This document shows positions 26,572 to 36,116 of a DNA stretch of 64,000 nucleotides, piece by piece (positions within the stretch are counted from its first letter, which is position 1; the number at the start of each line of letters is the position of its first letter). Location of the stretch: contig JAEYWD010000068.1 of assembly GCA_023429135.1 (NCBI GenBank), forward strand, positions 22,558-86,557, written 5' to 3'. The notes below the pieces were generated by a model that ran no database searches, was not told where the DNA came from, and saw only the letters and a program-made list of their open reading frames with translations. The position numbers were made by a program, and so were the translations under genes. Origin of the DNA: Bacteroidota bacterium. Lineage in GTDB: Bacteria > Bacteroidota > Bacteroidia > Bacteroidales > JAAUTT01.

Positions 26572-29500
26572 TTAAATACCTATGTTAACACCAAATGAAA
26601 ATGACTTATTAATGGGGTATGTATCACTTCTGTTGCCTTGTCCTTCCGGATCGAGTCCCCTGAATTTGGTGAGTGTATAGAGATTTTCAGCAGTTACAAA
26701 TACACGGAAACTTTCAACGCGAATACGATTCACAAGGTTCGAAGGTAAATTATACCCTAACTGTAGGTTTTTAACACGCAGGTAAGAGAGATCGTCGAGC
26801 CAGAACGAGGTTTCCTCACGGTTTCCTCCAGGGCCCGCTAAACGAGGCCACTCGCCACCACGATTTTCCCAGCTCCATGGATTGTTCCAGTGACCCCACG
26901 TTGAAGCATAGCGCTGAGTACCAAAGTTAACGTTGTTGTAGTTGTTAATCCAGTAATCCTTACGACCGGTAGCACCTTGCAACAGGAATGAAAAATCAAA
27001 GCCTTTCCAGGAGAGACTGCCATTGAGTGCAAAGTTTGTTGTAGGTCTGTCGCGTTGAATATTCGAATCTGCAACTTTATCATCACCGGTAATTCTGCCA
27101 TCACCATTAATATCCTTACGAAGAATATCCCCAGGAGAGGCTCCCTGAGGAGTTGCATTATAAACGTCTTCCCAGGTCTGAGCAATGCCAATATCCTCAT
27201 AAGTATAAAGGAAGTGATAAGGCATATTCAGGTAGGTCCAACCTTTAGCTAAAAACTCATTCCACTTCTCTAACGTTGTTCGGTTATACGAAGCATTCAG
27301 ATTGAACATATAACTGAATTCTCCCTTTTTTTCTCTCCAGGTAAAATTACCTTCGATACCACGGTTTCTCAAATCACCGATATTTTTACGCGGAGCATCG
27401 TATGCACTGCTCAGGTGTATTGAGAACTGCTGTGGACGAAGCATCCCGGTAGTCAAACGGTCGTAGTAGTCAATTTCAGCAGACAACCTGTTATCGAAAA
27501 GACCAAGGTCAAAACCAATATTCATAACTTCAGTTGATTCCCAGGAAAGATTCTCATTTACCATTTTCTGGTAGATAAGTCCTTTGGCAATGTTTCCATC
27601 CACCATATAATGTGATTGATCAAGTGTCTCGCGTTGTTCATAACGGCCAACGCCACTGTTATTTCCCAGAGAGCCGTAAGAGAAGCGGAATTTACCAGAA
27701 TTTAGCCAATTCAAGGAAAGCGCTTTAAAGAAGTTTTCTTCAGAGAATCTCCAACCTAAAGCTGCGGAAGGGAAGAAACCATAACGATGACCATCGAGGA
27801 ATTTTGAAGAACCATCGTAGCGGAAATTAGCTTCGAGTAAGTATTTATCGAAAGCAGTATAATTTAAACGACCTATATAAGATCTTAATCCTTCGGTATA
27901 TGAGTTACCGCCAGCGCCCACTTTTCCAGGGATTGTCAGAGCAGCGTCAACTTCCTCAAGAGATGGATAAACCCTGTCAGAACGCGAACTCGTTTGATTT
28001 CTTCCATACCAGTATTCTTCGCTGTATACAAACAAACCATTGAGCTGATGATTCTGAGCAATTGTTTTTTCGTAAGTTAATCTTCCGTTTAGCATGGTTT
28101 TGTAACCAGTATTGGTGGTATTGGAAATACCAGCATTGTCGCCTACATAAATACGGGAGCCATAAGCCCCTGTTTGGAAGTTATAAGCACGGTTAGGTGT
28201 ACTTGCCTGATAACTAAACTGATTGAAATAATTGATATTATAATCAACTCTTGCAGTTAACCCTTTTAGAGGAGTCCAGTCCCAGAAAAGAGATGGATTC
28301 ACTTCCTGCCTGTTACGGTGAGTAAGTGTATTAACATAAACAGTATACGGGTTATAGGCCTGAGCATCTTCGTTGTATGCCATAACACCACCATAATACC
28401 CGGTTACCGGATCGTACGGGGTAATACCGGCAATTGCATACTGTAAGTCGAAACCTGCGGTATTCGAAGCATCATCATCAATAAATCCGTCTTCGAGAGA
28501 GTAGGACATCTTGGACCAGTTTCCTGCGAATTTGGCACCGATGTTCATTTTTTTGTTCACCTTATAATCGTAGTTGAAACGGGCATTGTAACGGTTATAA
28601 TCGTTATTGATCTGCAAACCTTTTTCGTCCATCATACCTAAGGATACAAAGAAGTTCGATTTTTCGTTACCACCCGAAGAAGACAGGTTATAGTTCTGAA
28701 CCTGACCATTGCCCATAATCACATCCCACCAGTCGGTGTTTGGGTAACGGAGGGGATCAATCATGCCTAAAGCCATCCACTGATCAACGGTACCTTTTTT
28801 AAACATTTGATTTGCATCCAGGGTATTTACCGCAGCAGCTCTCTGATGTAAAGTAAGAGCTCTTGGATAATCGGCCATAAAATCATATGCCTTAGTTGGC
28901 ATGGTTACACCGTAATTACTTGTAAAATTGATACGGTTCTTATTCTGCCCCTTACCCGATTTGGTAGTAATAAGAATAACGCCGTTTGCAGCACGTGAAC
29001 CATAAACTGCCGAAGAAGTAGCATCTTTCAGTACCGAAACGCTTTCGATATCGTTCATATTAATACGGTTGATATCAACATCGGGCATACCGTCTACAAC
29101 CACAAGTGGATTAGAATTGTTAACAGAACCTAAACCACGGATAACCATATTAGCACCGTTGTTACCGGCCATACCGGAGTTCTGGTTAACTGCCAAACCT
29201 GGCACTAAGCCCGATAAACTAGAAGAAACGTTTGTTAATGCACGACTGGTAATTTTTTCGTCGACCTTGACTGCCGAAACTGCACCCGTCATATTCACTT
29301 TCTTTTGAGTACCGTAACCTACAACTACAACTTCCTCAAGGCTTTTGATATCAGGAACCATGGAAATGGTAAGGCTTGTTTGTCCGCTCAGGGTCACCTT
29401 TTCGGTGTTATAGCCCACAAACGAAAAAACAACCACAGAACTGGTTGAAGGTACATCAATAGAGAATTTCCCATCAATATCAGTTACCACGCCAAGCGTT

Positions 29501-29955
29501 GTCCCTTCAATGGTAACGTTAACACCAGGCAGGGGTTCTTTTGTTGTTATATCGTTAACCTCCCCTGTAATAGTTTGTTTTTGAAAAGCTTCAGAAGATG
29601 AAATAACTATAAATTTATCATCGAAAACTTTATAAGTAAGCTTGGTATCCTTTAAAATTTTCTCGAGTAACTCGGGTAAGGGACAATCGATTGCGCTTAC
29701 CGTTATGTTCTTTTTTAAATCGATAGCATCATCATAAAAAAGAAAGGAGATCCCTGAATTTCGTTCAATTTCGCGAAACGCGTCACGAATATTCACGTTA
29801 GTTGCTTGCATACTTATGCGTGCCGTCTGAGCAGAGCCGGTAATAGCCGAAATCTGCAGGACCGCTACCAGATTGATTAACACTGATAGTCTCATAATCA
29901 GCCAAATTTTATTAAAGAAAAGGTGATGTAATAGTAGTTTTGTCTTTTTTTTCAT
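26572..29955 (-). CDS. SusC/RagA-family TonB-dependent transporter with STN signalling domain
   Basis: The preferred start is the ATG at 29955 (MKKKTKLLL), since the open frame runs back to 30021 without a better start. This gives 1127 residues. Domains in order: signal peptide ending GSAQ; an STN (secretin/TonB N-terminal) domain that talks to FecR; a carboxypeptidase-like CNA/PF13715 domain (LPGVNVTIEGTTLGVVTDIDG); a TonB-box-like region (EEVVVVGYGTQ); a plug domain with VLKDATSSAVYGSRAANGVILITTK; and a 22-stranded barrel ending NKSFSFGVNIGI. It imports the polymer fragments bound by SusD. The STN domain together with the neighbouring FecR and ECF sigma genes indicates trans-envelope induction by substrate. 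The start context is shared with the other SusC gene here. Confidence 0.95.
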   Translation of the reverse strand: MKKKTKLLLHHLFFNKIWLIMRLSVLINLVAVLQISAITGSAQTARISMQATNVNIRDAFREIERNSGISFLFYDDAIDLKKNITVSAIDCPLPELLEKILKDTKLTYKVFDDKFIVISSSEAFQKQTITGEVNDITTKEPLPGVNVTIEGTTLGVVTDIDGKFSIDVPSTSSVVVFSFVGYNTEKVTLSGQTSLTISMVPDIKSLEEVVVVGYGTQKKVNMTGAVSAVKVDEKITSRALTNVSSSLSGLVPGLAVNQNSGMAGNNGANMVIRGLGSVNNSNPLVVVDGMPDVDINRINMNDIESVSVLKDATSSAVYGSRAANGVILITTKSGKGQNKNRINFTSNYGVTMPTKAYDFMADYPRALTLHQRAAAVNTLDANQMFKKGTVDQWMALGMIDPLRYPNTDWWDVIMGNGQVQNYNLSSSGGNEKSNFFVSLGMMDEKGLQINNDYNRYNARFNYDYKVNKKMNIGAKFAGNWSKMSYSLEDGFIDDDASNTAGFDLQYAIAGITPYDPVTGYYGGVMAYNEDAQAYNPYTVYVNTLTHRNRQEVNPSLFWDWTPLKGLTARVDYNINYFNQFSYQASTPNRAYNFQTGAYGSRIYVGDNAGISNTTNTGYKTMLNGRLTYEKTIAQNHQLNGLFVYSEEYWYGRNQTSSRSDRVYPSLEEVDAALTIPGKVGAGGNSYTEGLRSYIGRLNYTAFDKYLLEANFRYDGSSKFLDGHRYGFFPSAALGWRFSEENFFKALSLNWLNSGKFRFSYGSLGNNSGVGRYEQRETLDQSHYMVDGNIAKGLIYQKMVNENLSWESTEVMNIGFDLGLFDNRLSAEIDYYDRLTTGMLRPQQFSIHLSSAYDAPRKNIGDLRNRGIEGNFTWREKKGEFSYMFNLNASYNRTTLEKWNEFLAKGWTYLNMPYHFLYTYEDIGIAQTWEDVYNATPQGASPGDILRKDINGDGRITGDDKVADSNIQRDRPTTNFALNGSLSWKGFDFSFLLQGATGRKDYWINNYNNVNFGTQRYASTWGHWNNPWSWENRGGEWPRLAGPGGNREETSFWLDDLSYLRVKNLQLGYNLPSNLVNRIRVESFRVFVTAENLYTLTKFRGLDPEGQGNRSDTYPINKSFSFGVNIGI

Positions 29956-30078
29956 ATTTTTGAAAAGGTTAAAAATTAAACATTTCGTCGAATGTCCACG
30001 CGCCAACGTTTTTGCATTCAACGATTTATTTTCAGACGTAACCGACGGGAAATACTCAATTGGTGTTTCCCGTTTTTA
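29935..30078 (+). promoter_or_regulatory. Candidate antisense RNA locus over the susC start and leader
   Basis: On the plus strand, TAGTTTTG (29935-29942) matches TANNTTTG. About 100 bases later an 8-bp hairpin (ACGGGAAA, TTTCCCGT; 30045-30073) is followed by TTTTTAAAT, a terminator-like end. The implied RNA of roughly 125 bases would be antisense to the start codon and 5' leader of susC. DonS-like antisense RNAs are known at susC leaders of sigma/anti-sigma PULs. No TTG is visible at -33, so this remains a hypothesis. Confidence 0.25.
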
Positions 30079-30140
30079 AATTTAAGTTTCTCTTTTTCTC
30101 ATATCAGTTATTTAGTTGTTTATTAAAAGTTAGTTATTAT

Positions 30141-31259
30141 TCATTTTCTTTTGTTCTTCAGAATCACTTTTTTCTCCATTATCTCATAATCTATTGGAGC
30201 CGAAAAACTCATAGCAGCCATAATTTGTTCGAGGGTTAAATCATAAAAAGTTCCGGTAAATTTGAAGTTTCTTAAAGTATCATCTTCAAATTCAAAAACA
30301 ACATCATACTTGCGCATTAGCTGCACTGTTAATGTTTGCAAAGGTTCTCTTTCAAAAATGAGTTTACCATCCTTCCACGCAGTCTCCTTCTCAATGTCAA
30401 TCTCCTTATCAATGGTTACTTCCTTTTGCTGTCTCTCAATTTCCGCAACAGCTTCCCCTTTTACAGGTTTGTTAGCCGTTAGGTTACTATTTAAAGTACT
30501 TTTTTTATTATTTATTATTACCACCTTTTCACTGGGCTTTAATAAAATCATTTTATCGGGGCTTTGCCCTTCCTTACTTACCTCGACAGAACCGCGCACA
30601 AGTGTTGTTTCAACTGTATTTTCCTCGGGGTAGGCTTTAACATTGAAAGCAGTTCCCAAAGCTCTTATATCGACTTTACCGGCATGAACTATAAATGGAA
30701 GTTTGGGATTTTTCGCTACATCGAAATAAGCTTCACCAATAATCTTAATATTTCGATTATCGATTCCGAATTTGTTGTCATAAATAATTTTACTACCCGA
30801 ATTAACCCATACCCGCGACTTGTCCGGAAGAGTAATATTGAGCTTGGAACCGTAAGGCACCTCAATAATATTTTGGGTTAAGGTTACGGCATCACGTTTT
30901 GCATTGAACATATAAAAGAATATGCCCGAAAATCCAAGAAGTCCGATTATAACAGCAGCATACCTCAAAATCCGTAAGGAACGTTCTTTGCCTTCCTCTA
31001 ACAAATTATTATAGGAATCAGATTCTACTGCTCGGTTTTCAATCCGGCTTTGTAATTGTTCCCATTTGTTGTGAGAAGTTTGATTGGTCACGAATTCAAT
31101 CTGTAACCATGCAAACTTGCATTTCGCATAGTATTGACGATTCTCTTCTGACGCATTCAGCCAATGCATTAATTCACCATCCTCTGCCGGAGTTGAATTA
31201 CCGCTCAGATATTTGCTGATAAGCAAATCCAAAGATTCTATGTCTTTAAAATTGTCCAT
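30141..31259 (-). CDS. FecR-family anti-sigma factor
   Basis: 372 residues. The cytoplasmic N-terminus (1-95) has LISKYLSGNSTPAEDGELMHWLNAS, the sigma-binding helix bundle. One membrane helix (about 97-117, YAAVIIGLLGFSGIFFYMF) follows. The periplasmic FecR domain contains VPYGSKLNITLPDKSRVWVNSGSKI and GEAYFDVAKNPKLPFIV, and the C-terminal DUF4974-like STN-interacting domain has LIFEREPLQTL. It would hold the neighbouring ECF sigma factor until the SusC STN domain signals that substrate is bound. It lies between the sigma gene and susC, the classical arrangement for glycan-responsive PULs of this kind. Confidence 0.93.
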   Translation of the reverse strand: MDNFKDIESLDLLISKYLSGNSTPAEDGELMHWLNASEENRQYYAKCKFAWLQIEFVTNQTSHNKWEQLQSRIENRAVESDSYNNLLEEGKERSLRILRYAAVIIGLLGFSGIFFYMFNAKRDAVTLTQNIIEVPYGSKLNITLPDKSRVWVNSGSKIIYDNKFGIDNRNIKIIGEAYFDVAKNPKLPFIVHAGKVDIRALGTAFNVKAYPEENTVETTLVRGSVEVSKEGQSPDKMILLKPSEKVVIINNKKSTLNSNLTANKPVKGEAVAEIERQQKEVTIDKEIDIEKETAWKDGKLIFEREPLQTLTVQLMRKYDVVFEFEDDTLRNFKFTGTFYDLTLEQIMAAMSFSAPIDYEIMEKKVILKNKRK

Positions 31260-31314
31260 TGATAATAATATATCGTAATTGATTTGTTTTACCCTAAATA
31301 AAAAGTAAAGTATT

Positions 31315-31878
31315 TTATAAAAAATCTGTCATCGACTTTCTTAATTGCTGTAAAGCTTTGGAAATGTGATACTCTACTGACTTAACTGATAACCCTACTT
31401 TTTCAGCAATCTCCGGATTTGTAAATTCTTTGTACCTGCTTAGCTCAAAAATTTCTCTTGTCTGCTCCGGCAAGGTGTGCAACGTGTTAATAAGTTTCTC
31501 CTGTACCTCTTTTGCCGTAATTTCAGAAATAATAAGATTATTAAAGCTGTTGTGAGTCGATTCGAGTTCCAGTTGCTTTATTTCGCTGTATTTTGAATAG
31601 TTGGACTGTGCTTTCTGCTTTCTTAGAAAATCGACACAGCGGTTTTGAACCAGCTTATAGAGAAAGCTCTGAACAGGCAGGTTGGTATCAAGTTTTGCCC
31701 GGCTCTCCCATAGAGTGCAAAAAGCATCCTGAACAAAATCTTCGGCAAGCAATGGGTTTTTAACTGTATTTTTAGCAAAGGCTACTAACAAAGCATTGTA
31801 ATGATTGAAAATATGGAATAACATTTCCTTATCACCAGCTTTAAGTCCTTCAACTAAGTCCTTGTTTGAATAACCCAT
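31315..31878 (-). CDS. ECF RNA polymerase sigma factor of the PUL
   Basis: The open frame starts at 31908, but the ATG at 31878 (MGYSNKDLVEGLK) fits the usual N-terminus, giving 187 residues. Region 2 is EDFVQDAFCTLWESR followed by SFLYKLVQNRCVDFLRK. Region 4 is LPEQTREIFELSRYKEFTNPEIAEKVGLSVKSVEYHISKALQQLRK, a helix-turn-helix of sigma-70 type. It is an ECF factor of the Bacteroidota FecI-like type and should direct transcription of susC onward when released by FecR. It is the promoter-proximal gene of the PUL. The 143 bases upstream are AT-rich and hold no clear TTG/TANNTTTG pair that I can defend. Confidence 0.93.
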   Translation of the reverse strand: MGYSNKDLVEGLKAGDKEMLFHIFNHYNALLVAFAKNTVKNPLLAEDFVQDAFCTLWESRAKLDTNLPVQSFLYKLVQNRCVDFLRKQKAQSNYSKYSEIKQLELESTHNSFNNLIISEITAKEVQEKLINTLHTLPEQTREIFELSRYKEFTNPEIAEKVGLSVKSVEYHISKALQQLRKSMTDFL

Positions 31879-32051
31879 GGGAAATTTTTGATGTGTAAAA
31901 ATATTCAAAATTCGACAGGATGCTCAGATAAAAATAATGAACAGTGAGCGACATTTACATCTCACCTCTTTAAAGCTTTAAATACCAAGGTTTTTTTAAA
32001 AAGCAAAATATATTAATAAATCAACTAATTATATTGTAAAAAATACACGTA

Positions 32052-32762
32052 TTATTCCATTAAACCTGTAAAATCAATTTCAATTGTTTGATTTACCTCT
32101 TCCAGTTGAGATTTATCGCATTTAATTGTACGGGCCACAAATCGTTTCAGGAGCGTATAATTATGAGTAGCCATTATAACTGTCCGTTCGCTATAACTTA
32201 TTTCCATCAAAAGCTTCAAAATATCCTCTGATGCTTCCGGATCGAGATTTCCCGTAGGTTCATCGGCAAGAATAATCTCAGGCTCGTTTAGTAACGCACG
32301 TGCTATGCAAACCCTTTGTTGTTCTCCACCCGATAGTTGATGTGTCATTTTATAACCTTTATTCGCCACTCCAACTTTTTCGAGCACCTCTTCGACCCGT
32401 TTTTTTATCTCAGGCTGACTTTTCCATCCGGTAGCCCTGAGCACAAACTCAAGATTGTCGAAAACAGAACGATCAGTCAACAACTGAAAATCCTGGAAAA
32501 CGATACCCAGCTTGCGACGCAAAAATGGAATTTCTTTTGTTTTTAATTTTCGCAGGTCGAATCCAGCCACCATACCTTCACCCGATGTAAGAGGAATTTC
32601 GGCATGAATAGTCTTTATCAGACTACTTTTTCCACTGCCTACCTTTCCAATAAGATATACAAACTCACCCTTTGCAATTGTAAGATTTACATTCTTCAGA
32701 ACAGCGTGATCGCCTTGTAAAATATCGGCATCGGCAAACTTTATAATAGCTTCTTTTTCCAT
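32052..32762 (-). CDS. ftsE: FtsE-type ABC transporter ATP-binding protein
   Basis: 236 residues. The Walker A is GKVGSGKSS (about 39-47), the Q-loop is FQDF, the signature is LSGGEQQR, the Walker B is IILADEPTGNLD and the H-loop is ATHN. All motifs are intact. The sequence type (EFVYLIGKVGSGKSSLIK, LGIVFQDFQLL) is that of FtsE, which with FtsX regulates peptidoglycan hydrolases at the septum or envelope. No FtsX gene is adjacent in the window. The C-terminal extension (about 210-236) is longer than that of E. coli FtsE. LolD-type ATPases are the main alternative. Confidence 0.85.
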   Translation of the reverse strand: MEKEAIIKFADADILQGDHAVLKNVNLTIAKGEFVYLIGKVGSGKSSLIKTIHAEIPLTSGEGMVAGFDLRKLKTKEIPFLRRKLGIVFQDFQLLTDRSVFDNLEFVLRATGWKSQPEIKKRVEEVLEKVGVANKGYKMTHQLSGGEQQRVCIARALLNEPEIILADEPTGNLDPEASEDILKLLMEISYSERTVIMATHNYTLLKRFVARTIKCDKSQLEEVNQTIEIDFTGLME

Positions 32763-32896
32763 TTTGACGGTACTTCTTTTGCGGCTAAAATTACAATAAA
32801 TAGAACAATTAACAGTTTTGTGTTAATAGAATTGAAAACTTTTCGGGCAAGCTCAGGATAATTAATCCTAACTTTACCAAGTTTTGAATAATTCTT

Positions 32897-32962
32897 ATCC
32901 CCAACTCAGGGATTTTGGAGGAGGAGCCAACTCCTTTTTCCAAATGGAGAGAAGTTGGGGAT
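32897..32962. repeat. Inverted repeat in the divergent FtsE/TPR intergenic region
   Basis: ATCCCCAACT and AGTTGGGGAT are exact reverse complements 46 bases apart. A smaller stem lies inside (AGGAG, CTCCT). It is GC-rich against an AT-rich background and is reminiscent of the element at 8865-8909. The rest of this 243-base interval shows no gene. Confidence 0.6.
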
Positions 32963-33005
32963 GAGCCTAAAATTATAGAAAATTGAATTAATAAGATAAC
33001 ATCCT

Positions 33006-36000
33006 ATGATTCGAAAACTCCTCACACCAATCATGCTTTTGGCATGTATCACGGTTTATTCACAAAAAACATTACATCAGGTAGACCCGGCCGCCACTTA
33101 TAAAACCGGTGTAGAACTGTTCGAAAAACAAAAATACAGCGCAGCCCGGCATCTTTTTGAAAAAGTTACCTCAAACCCGTCATTCGACCAAACGGAAATT
33201 AAAGCCAATTCTCAATATTACGAAGCTTTATGTGCTTTGGAGCTTTTTAATGCCGATGCCGAATACCTGCTGGCTGTTTTTATTAACGAAAATCCCGAAA
33301 ATGCCAAACAGAATGAAGCCCGATTCCATATGGGGCGCTTTCAGTATAACAATAAGAAATATTCCAAAGCCGGCGAATGGTTTGCTCAGGTTAAACCCGA
33401 TGCATTAACCGAGGATCAACGCCATGAATTCTATTTTCAGTCGGGTTACTGTTATTTTCAGGAAGGCGATTTTGAAAAGGCACGCGTTGCTTTTTCCGAA
33501 ATTAAGGATATCGACACAAAATACACTTCCCCAGCTTTATATTACTATTCGCATATCTTATACATCCAGAAAAATTACGAATCGGCACTGGCTGGTTTTC
33601 TGCGTTTAAAGGATGATGAGACTTTTTCTCCGATTGTACCTTATTATATATCCCAAATATATTTCCTTCAGAAGAAATACGACAAAGTAGTAGAGTACGC
33701 TCCTGCCCTGCTCGACTCGGTTACCGAGAAACGCATGGCCGAAATGTCCAGAATTATCGGCGAATCGTATTTTAAACTCAACAAGTATGGTGAGGCTATT
33801 CCCTTTTTGGAAAAATATATGGAAAAAGCCAATGCTCCAACTCAGGACGATAAATACGAGCTGGCTTATTCATACTACCGTACAGGAGATTATAAAAATG
33901 CTGTAAAATACTTTGAGCAGATCTCTTCTGCCGATAACTCTGTGGCTCAAAATGCACTTTACCATCTGGCCGACTGCTACATTAAACTGAAGGACAAAAA
34001 CAAGGCCCGAATGGCATTCTCATCGGCATCTAAAATGAATTATAACGAAGATATAAAGGAAAGCGCCTTGTTTAATTATGCCATTGTAACCTACGAACTC
34101 TCCTACTCACCTTTTAACGAAGCGGTAAGAGCCTTTGAAGATTATATCAAAGCATTTCCAAATTCGAAACGATCCGATGAAGCATACAATTACCTGGCAC
34201 TGGCATATTCAAGTACAAAAAACTATAAAGCCGCCCTGGAATCAATAGAAAAAATACGGAACAAGGACAATACTATTAAAAAAGCATATCAGCGGATAGC
34301 CTTTTTCCGTGGGTTGGAAGTATATAACAGTCTTAAATTTGAAGATGCCCTCGAGCTTTTCGATAAATCACTTTCAAATGCACAGTACGATCGTATTTTA
34401 ACAGCCAGAGCCTACTACTGGAAAGGTGAATCGTATTACCGCCTAGGCGATTATGAAAACGCTGCACAGAACTACAACACTTTCCTGAACTCCTCTGGCG
34501 CCCCTACACTCGAAGAATTCGAAACTGCCAATTACAATATTGCCTATTGTTACTTTAACCAGAAGAAATATAACGATGCCTTAACCTGGTTTAAACGTTA
34601 TACTTCTGTTTTGAAAGATGCCCGCACTAATACCGTTGGCGATTCTTATAACCGTATTGGCGACTGTTATTTTATGAGCTCTACCTACTGGACCGCCGCT
34701 GAAAACTACGACAAAGCAATTGCCATAGCCAAATCGGATATTGATTATGCAATGTTTCAGAAGGGATTTACCCTTGGCCTTGTAAACCGTCCCGAGCGGA
34801 AAATTGAAACATTGAGCCAGTTACTAAAAACATATCCCACTTCGGCTTATACTGATGACGCCATGTACGAAATGGGTCGCAGCTATGTGACCATGGAAAA
34901 ACCTGATATGGCTATCTCGATGTATAACCGTTTACTAAAAGAATATCCAAACAGCAGTTATGTACCCAAAACATTGCTGGCTCTGGGTCTTATTAATTAT
35001 AACCGCGACAAGGACGCCGAAGCTATTGCTTTTTACAAAAAAGTGATTTCCGATTATCCTGGAACCAACGACGCCCGCGATGCACTCGCCGGTTTGAAAA
35101 ACGTTTATACCGGCACTAACGATGCACAAGGGTATATTTCGTATGTTGAAACACTCGGAACTTTTGCCAATGTAAGAGAATCAGAGCAGGATTCGATGTT
35201 CTACCGTGCTGCCGAAAACATGTACATGCAGGGGAACTGCGAAAAAGCAAGTCAGAATTTTAATTCGTATCTGGAACGTTTCCCCCGGGGAAGCTTTATT
35301 ACCAATGCCAATTTCTACCTTGCCGATTGCAGCCGCATACAGAATAAACCCGAAGAGGCTCTTAAAGGATACGAATATGTACTTGCCCAGCCTCATAATA
35401 TGTTTACCGAACAGGCTCTTGTAAATGCTGCCAATATTTATTACCGGCAAGAGAACTATCAATCGGCGCTCACCACTTATAAGAGGTTAATCCAGGAAGG
35501 AGAAATCAACACCAATATTACCGATGCAAAGGTTGGCGCTATGCGTTGCAACTTCAAACTGAACGATTACGTTGCCACCATCTATTCGGCAGCCGATGTT
35601 ATGAAAACCGAAAAGGTTCCGGCCGAGCTGCAACGCGAAATTCGTTACATGGTTGGCCGCTCACACTTCGAAACAGGAAATAAGGTAGCTGCCCTCGACG
35701 AGTTCAAAATTCTCTCCAAAGATGTTAAAAGCGTGGAAGGAGCCGAAGCCAAATATATGGTTGCCGAAATTTTATACAGTCAGGGTAAAAAGGAGGCTGC
35801 CGAAAAAGAAATACTGGACTTTATCGACAAAAATTCCCCTCATCAGTTTTGGCTTGGTAAGAGCTTCATTCTGCTGAGCGATATTTATGTGGACAGAAAA
35901 GACGACTTCCAGGCTTACCAAACCTTAAAAAGTATTGTAGATTATTACGAAGTAAAAGACGATGGAATTCTGGCAATTGCCTCCGAAAAACAATCGAAAA

Positions 36001-36083
36001 TTCTGGCAAAAAATCCTAATGTCGAAAACATTGGTCAGCAACCCGAATTGGAAATCGACATGAACAAGAAGCAGATTAAATAA
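33006..36083 (+). CDS. Tetratricopeptide-repeat lipid-envelope protein, periplasmic
   Basis: 1025 residues with a signal peptide (cut near TVYSQ). The whole mature protein is TPR and TPR-like repeats: DPAATYKTGVELFEKQKYSAARHLFEKV, YYQSGYCYFQEGDFEKARVAFSEI-type units, and many YxxAxxxYxxxLxxYP segments. Low-complexity coil is nearly absent. It precedes the outer-membrane protein at 36117 by 33 bases. This TPR plus beta-barrel arrangement is common in Bacteroidota genomes and suggests a scaffold for an outer-membrane complex. No enzymatic motif is visible. Function is unknown; protein-protein interaction is the only inference. Confidence 0.75.
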   Translation: MIRKLLTPIMLLACITVYSQKTLHQVDPAATYKTGVELFEKQKYSAARHLFEKVTSNPSFDQTEIKANSQYYEALCALELFNADAEYLLAVFINENPENAKQNEARFHMGRFQYNNKKYSKAGEWFAQVKPDALTEDQRHEFYFQSGYCYFQEGDFEKARVAFSEIKDIDTKYTSPALYYYSHILYIQKNYESALAGFLRLKDDETFSPIVPYYISQIYFLQKKYDKVVEYAPALLDSVTEKRMAEMSRIIGESYFKLNKYGEAIPFLEKYMEKANAPTQDDKYELAYSYYRTGDYKNAVKYFEQISSADNSVAQNALYHLADCYIKLKDKNKARMAFSSASKMNYNEDIKESALFNYAIVTYELSYSPFNEAVRAFEDYIKAFPNSKRSDEAYNYLALAYSSTKNYKAALESIEKIRNKDNTIKKAYQRIAFFRGLEVYNSLKFEDALELFDKSLSNAQYDRILTARAYYWKGESYYRLGDYENAAQNYNTFLNSSGAPTLEEFETANYNIAYCYFNQKKYNDALTWFKRYTSVLKDARTNTVGDSYNRIGDCYFMSSTYWTAAENYDKAIAIAKSDIDYAMFQKGFTLGLVNRPERKIETLSQLLKTYPTSAYTDDAMYEMGRSYVTMEKPDMAISMYNRLLKEYPNSSYVPKTLLALGLINYNRDKDAEAIAFYKKVISDYPGTNDARDALAGLKNVYTGTNDAQGYISYVETLGTFANVRESEQDSMFYRAAENMYMQGNCEKASQNFNSYLERFPRGSFITNANFYLADCSRIQNKPEEALKGYEYVLAQPHNMFTEQALVNAANIYYRQENYQSALTTYKRLIQEGEINTNITDAKVGAMRCNFKLNDYVATIYSAADVMKTEKVPAELQREIRYMVGRSHFETGNKVAALDEFKILSKDVKSVEGAEAKYMVAEILYSQGKKEAAEKEILDFIDKNSPHQFWLGKSFILLSDIYVDRKDDFQAYQTLKSIVDYYEVKDDGILAIASEKQSKILAKNPNVENIGQQPELEIDMNKKQIK

Positions 36084-36116
36084 GGAATTAACAAAAACTT
36101 TTAAGACGAAAGCAAT

